From: Leishmania mexicana MHOM/GT/2001/U1103
Lineage: Eukaryota; Euglenozoa; Kinetoplastea; Trypanosomatida; Trypanosomatidae
NCBI RefSeq assembly: GCF_000234665.1
Contig: NC_018324.1
Coordinates: 2,168,428-2,232,427 of the forward strand
Direction: 5' to 3'
DNA length: 64,000 bases
The notes beneath the pieces were generated by a model that was not told where the DNA came from, searched no databases, and saw only the letters and a program-made list of their open reading frames with translations. The position numbers and the translations under genes were made by a program. Positions 61,901 through 64,000 of this stretch are shown piece after piece (positions within the stretch are counted from its first letter, which is position 1; every line of letters starts with the position of its first letter).

Positions 61901-63154
61901 CTAATCTGACTTATTCGGCTTAATGGTCATAATAGAGATACTGAGGTAGCGGGAGATTTGGTTGAACGCGGAGAGAATCATGTGGCCGTACTGCACGGCG
62001 GCGAACACGGACAGCACCGTCAGTGTCCAACCGAGAACTGTCTCCACCACATCGTGCGAAACGGAGGCATCCGCTATGTAGTGCATCGCCGATGCCGCTG
62101 CCAGAGCAACGAAGAAGAGAACCATGTGCCAATTCGCAGCTTTGTACGGCATGATGGTGAGCCGCGCCAGCGTCAGCCGCGTTACCGTAATGGACATGAG
62201 CAGGCCGTAACTGATCTCCATCGCAAATGGAAAACGCACCGTCAAGTTGGGGAATACCACAAACACATGCACCATAAGCGCCGTCATGGTCATGTTTGGA
62301 ACTAACGCGAGCATGGGCGTCACCTTGGAGGCGTGCACCGTAGGCCGAAGTACCGCGTGTATTACGTTCACGAGCATTGTGAAAGGGCATGAGATCAGGA
62401 AAAAGATAAAGAGAACACTGCGGACAGACTCGATGTGAACGGTGCCGTTGCAGCCAGGAAAGAACTGGGACAGCGCTGGCGGGTATGCCACATCATACGG
62501 TCCGACAGCCGATGTGTCCCAGATAGACTCGCCATACACACCGGAGACGATGAAGAGCACGCAGTTGAGGATGATGCCCTCCGACGGGCCACTTACGTAG
62601 CTCAGGTCGAACGTCCCCGTGCTGAATTGTTCCCAGATAACGGTGAACAGGCTCGTGGATGAGATGGTCAACAGCCAGAAGCGCTCCACCGGTGCCATGT
62701 AGGTGGCAAGGCTTATGTTGAGCAGCACAAACGGAGTGAGAAAGGCGTCACAGCCGTGGTCGAATAGTTCGCCGAGCGGGCTACCGGTACCGGTGCGGCG
62801 CGCCTGCTTGCCGTCAATGGCATCTAGGGTTTGGTAAGCGAAGAGCGCGAAGGCAGCGTAGTATAAGGACCAGCTGGGGTACACGCCCCCCTCAACGAAG
62901 TAGTAGTATAGCAGCAAGGCCGTTGAGGACATGCCGATGAGAAATCCGGTAAACGTGATGCAGTTTGGCGCGATGGTCATGGGAACAAGATTCACGACGA
63001 AGTTCCAGTACCGCTGCAGGACATACCGGCTGACTATGGATAAGTCCGTGCTGGAGTACTTGTACTTCCTCAAGTTGGACAAATACGCCGGCGGAATATA
63101 CTCATTTTTGAGCGGGTTAAGGCTCTCATGCCGTGCCGTCGACTTAGGGGACAT
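61901..63154 (-). CDS. Choline/ethanolamine phosphotransferase (CDP-alcohol phosphatidyltransferase)
   Basis: 417 residues from MSPKSTARHE, the usual length for eukaryotic CPT/EPT/CEPT enzymes. The family signature is complete: D114-G115, A118-R119, G128, D132 and D136 in the segment around DGKQARR ... LFDHGCD, whose aspartates bind the divalent metals used in catalysis. About eight to ten hydrophobic membrane segments follow, as in the family. The enzyme joins CDP-choline or CDP-ethanolamine to diacylglycerol in the last step of the Kennedy pathway, in the ER or Golgi membrane. Substrate preference (choline, ethanolamine or both) cannot be read from motifs. The frame is open to 63268, but that part is S/P/R-rich leader; C/T tracts at about 63225-63268 precede the ATG in minus sense. 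Confidence 0.9.
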   Translation of the reverse strand: MSPKSTARHESLNPLKNEYIPPAYLSNLRKYKYSSTDLSIVSRYVLQRYWNFVVNLVPMTIAPNCITFTGFLIGMSSTALLLYYYFVEGGVYPSWSLYYAAFALFAYQTLDAIDGKQARRTGTGSPLGELFDHGCDAFLTPFVLLNISLATYMAPVERFWLLTISSTSLFTVIWEQFSTGTFDLSYVSGPSEGIILNCVLFIVSGVYGESIWDTSAVGPYDVAYPPALSQFFPGCNGTVHIESVRSVLFIFFLISCPFTMLVNVIHAVLRPTVHASKVTPMLALVPNMTMTALMVHVFVVFPNLTVRFPFAMEISYGLLMSITVTRLTLARLTIMPYKAANWHMVLFFVALAAASAMHYIADASVSHDVVETVLGWTLTVLSVFAAVQYGHMILSAFNQISRYLSISIMTIKPNKSD

Positions 63155-64000
63155 CTTCGCTCTCCTGCCTTTCCTTTTGCAAATGGGGATTGAGCGTACA
63201 CACCTTGGTGACAAGTACGGAGGCGGAGGAGAGGGATGCACGGGGGACGGGGGAGGGAGCGACCTCACAAGAAAAACGACGAAGTGGAAGAGCGTATGCG
63301 ACCCCCAAAAAAGGGGGAGAAAGGAGAGTGGTATGTTTATGTGTATGTGTGTGTGTAGGGAAGGGGAGGAAGGGGTCTTAGGTTGCTAGTGGGGGGGGGG
63401 TGAAGTGCGTGGAAGTGGGGGTACTCATCCACTAGCACTGAGCCCAGCGTAAGGACAGAAGGCAATGGGGTGGCCTGCGTCACAGAAAGGCAAATGAACA
63501 GAGAATGAGAGAAAGAGACAGGCAGGGAGTCACACAGGCGGGGAGAGAGAAGGGAGAGGGGGAGCCCAAAGCGATGCGACAAAAACAAAAACTTTGAAAG
63601 AAACGCGAACAAAAAATGAGAGGCAGCGAGACAGATAAGGCGAACCTCCCAAAAAGCATTTTATGTGTGTATGTGGGTGTGTGTGTCTGGTCGGGGGGGG
63701 GAACGGCGCACACGTTCGTGAGCGCACCTGCACCCTAACGAACGCGATCTTTACAGCTACAGAATCTCTCAAATAGATGTAAGTACTACTCAAAATCACG
63801 TGGGGCCTTTGACAAAGTTTGAACGGAAGCTCAACGCCTTCGCTTCTACCGGGCAATGCTGTGTTTACCACACGGCTACCTTAGCTAGTCACACGACCCT
63901 CGTTGCCACGGTGGTTCTAGTACCCGCGCAGTGCCACAGATAAGTAATGTGCTATGTGCTTTCTCACGTGATTGTGAACGCGCCTGCTGCGACAACGCGT
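63155..64000. other. CEPT leader and upstream intergenic sequence to window edge
   Basis: No gene seen. Contains C/T tracts at 63225-63268, a G-run near 63391-63400 and GT repeats near 63663-63685. The upstream gene's coding region lies beyond the window. Confidence 0.55.

Noticed and set aside
63700..64000. Possible RNA gene at the right edge
   Set aside because: Looked for A/B boxes and cloverleaf pairing on both strands; none found.

Overview
This window looks like nuclear DNA of a trypanosomatid flagellate, most likely Leishmaniinae (Leishmania or a close relative). The genes have no introns and all lie on the minus strand, so the window reads as part of one polycistronic unit transcribed from right to left. 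Several starts are preceded, on the minus strand, by a polypyrimidine tract and an AG, the arrangement expected of a spliced-leader acceptor. Coding regions prefer G/C at third positions. Gaps are full of CA/GT, AT and G-run repeats. Three basic proteins resemble kinetoplast-DNA packaging (KAP/HMG-like) proteins, which are specific to kinetoplastids. I see no strand switch, no convincing tRNA, rRNA or snoRNA gene, and no CRISPR, as expected for this kind of genome. The species is not fixed by what I can see.

Right block (about 44.9-64 kb, dense). In transcription order it holds a choline/ethanolamine phosphotransferase, a 2,038-residue helical protein (possibly a scaffold nucleoporin), a RagC/D-type GTPase, an unrecognised 795-residue protein and a BCS1-like AAA ATPase.

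Middle block (about 22.1-44.9 kb, sparse). Only five genes occupy about 23% of the sequence: a 520-residue disordered protein, a two-box 124-residue KAP, a 348-residue KAP with two HMG-like boxes, a Frm2/Hbn1-type nitroreductase and a 500-residue extremely basic KAP-like protein with four degenerate boxes. The gaps between them are 1.1-4.3 kb long.

Left block (1-22.1 kb, dense). It holds an unrecognised 515-residue protein, a 1,865-residue probably mitochondrial helical protein, a small leucine-rich-repeat protein, TRM6 (m1A58 tRNA methyltransferase partner), a 47-codon small gene that length-filtered gene finding would miss, a minimal MscS-type channel, a Rab3GAP regulatory subunit, and the 5' part of a TruD/PUS7 pseudouridine synthase that runs off the left edge.

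Two nearly identical, roughly 575-bp SIDER-like repeats sit in opposite orientations at 42.1-42.7 kb and 60.9-61.4 kb and bracket the right-hand genes. The strongest points for follow-up are the clustered kinetoplast-nucleoid genes in an unusually gene-poor stretch, the inverted repeat pair, the 47-codon gene, and a pair of diverged multi-block repeats with a nearby long stem-loop. Functions are inferred from motifs read by eye; no database search was possible.
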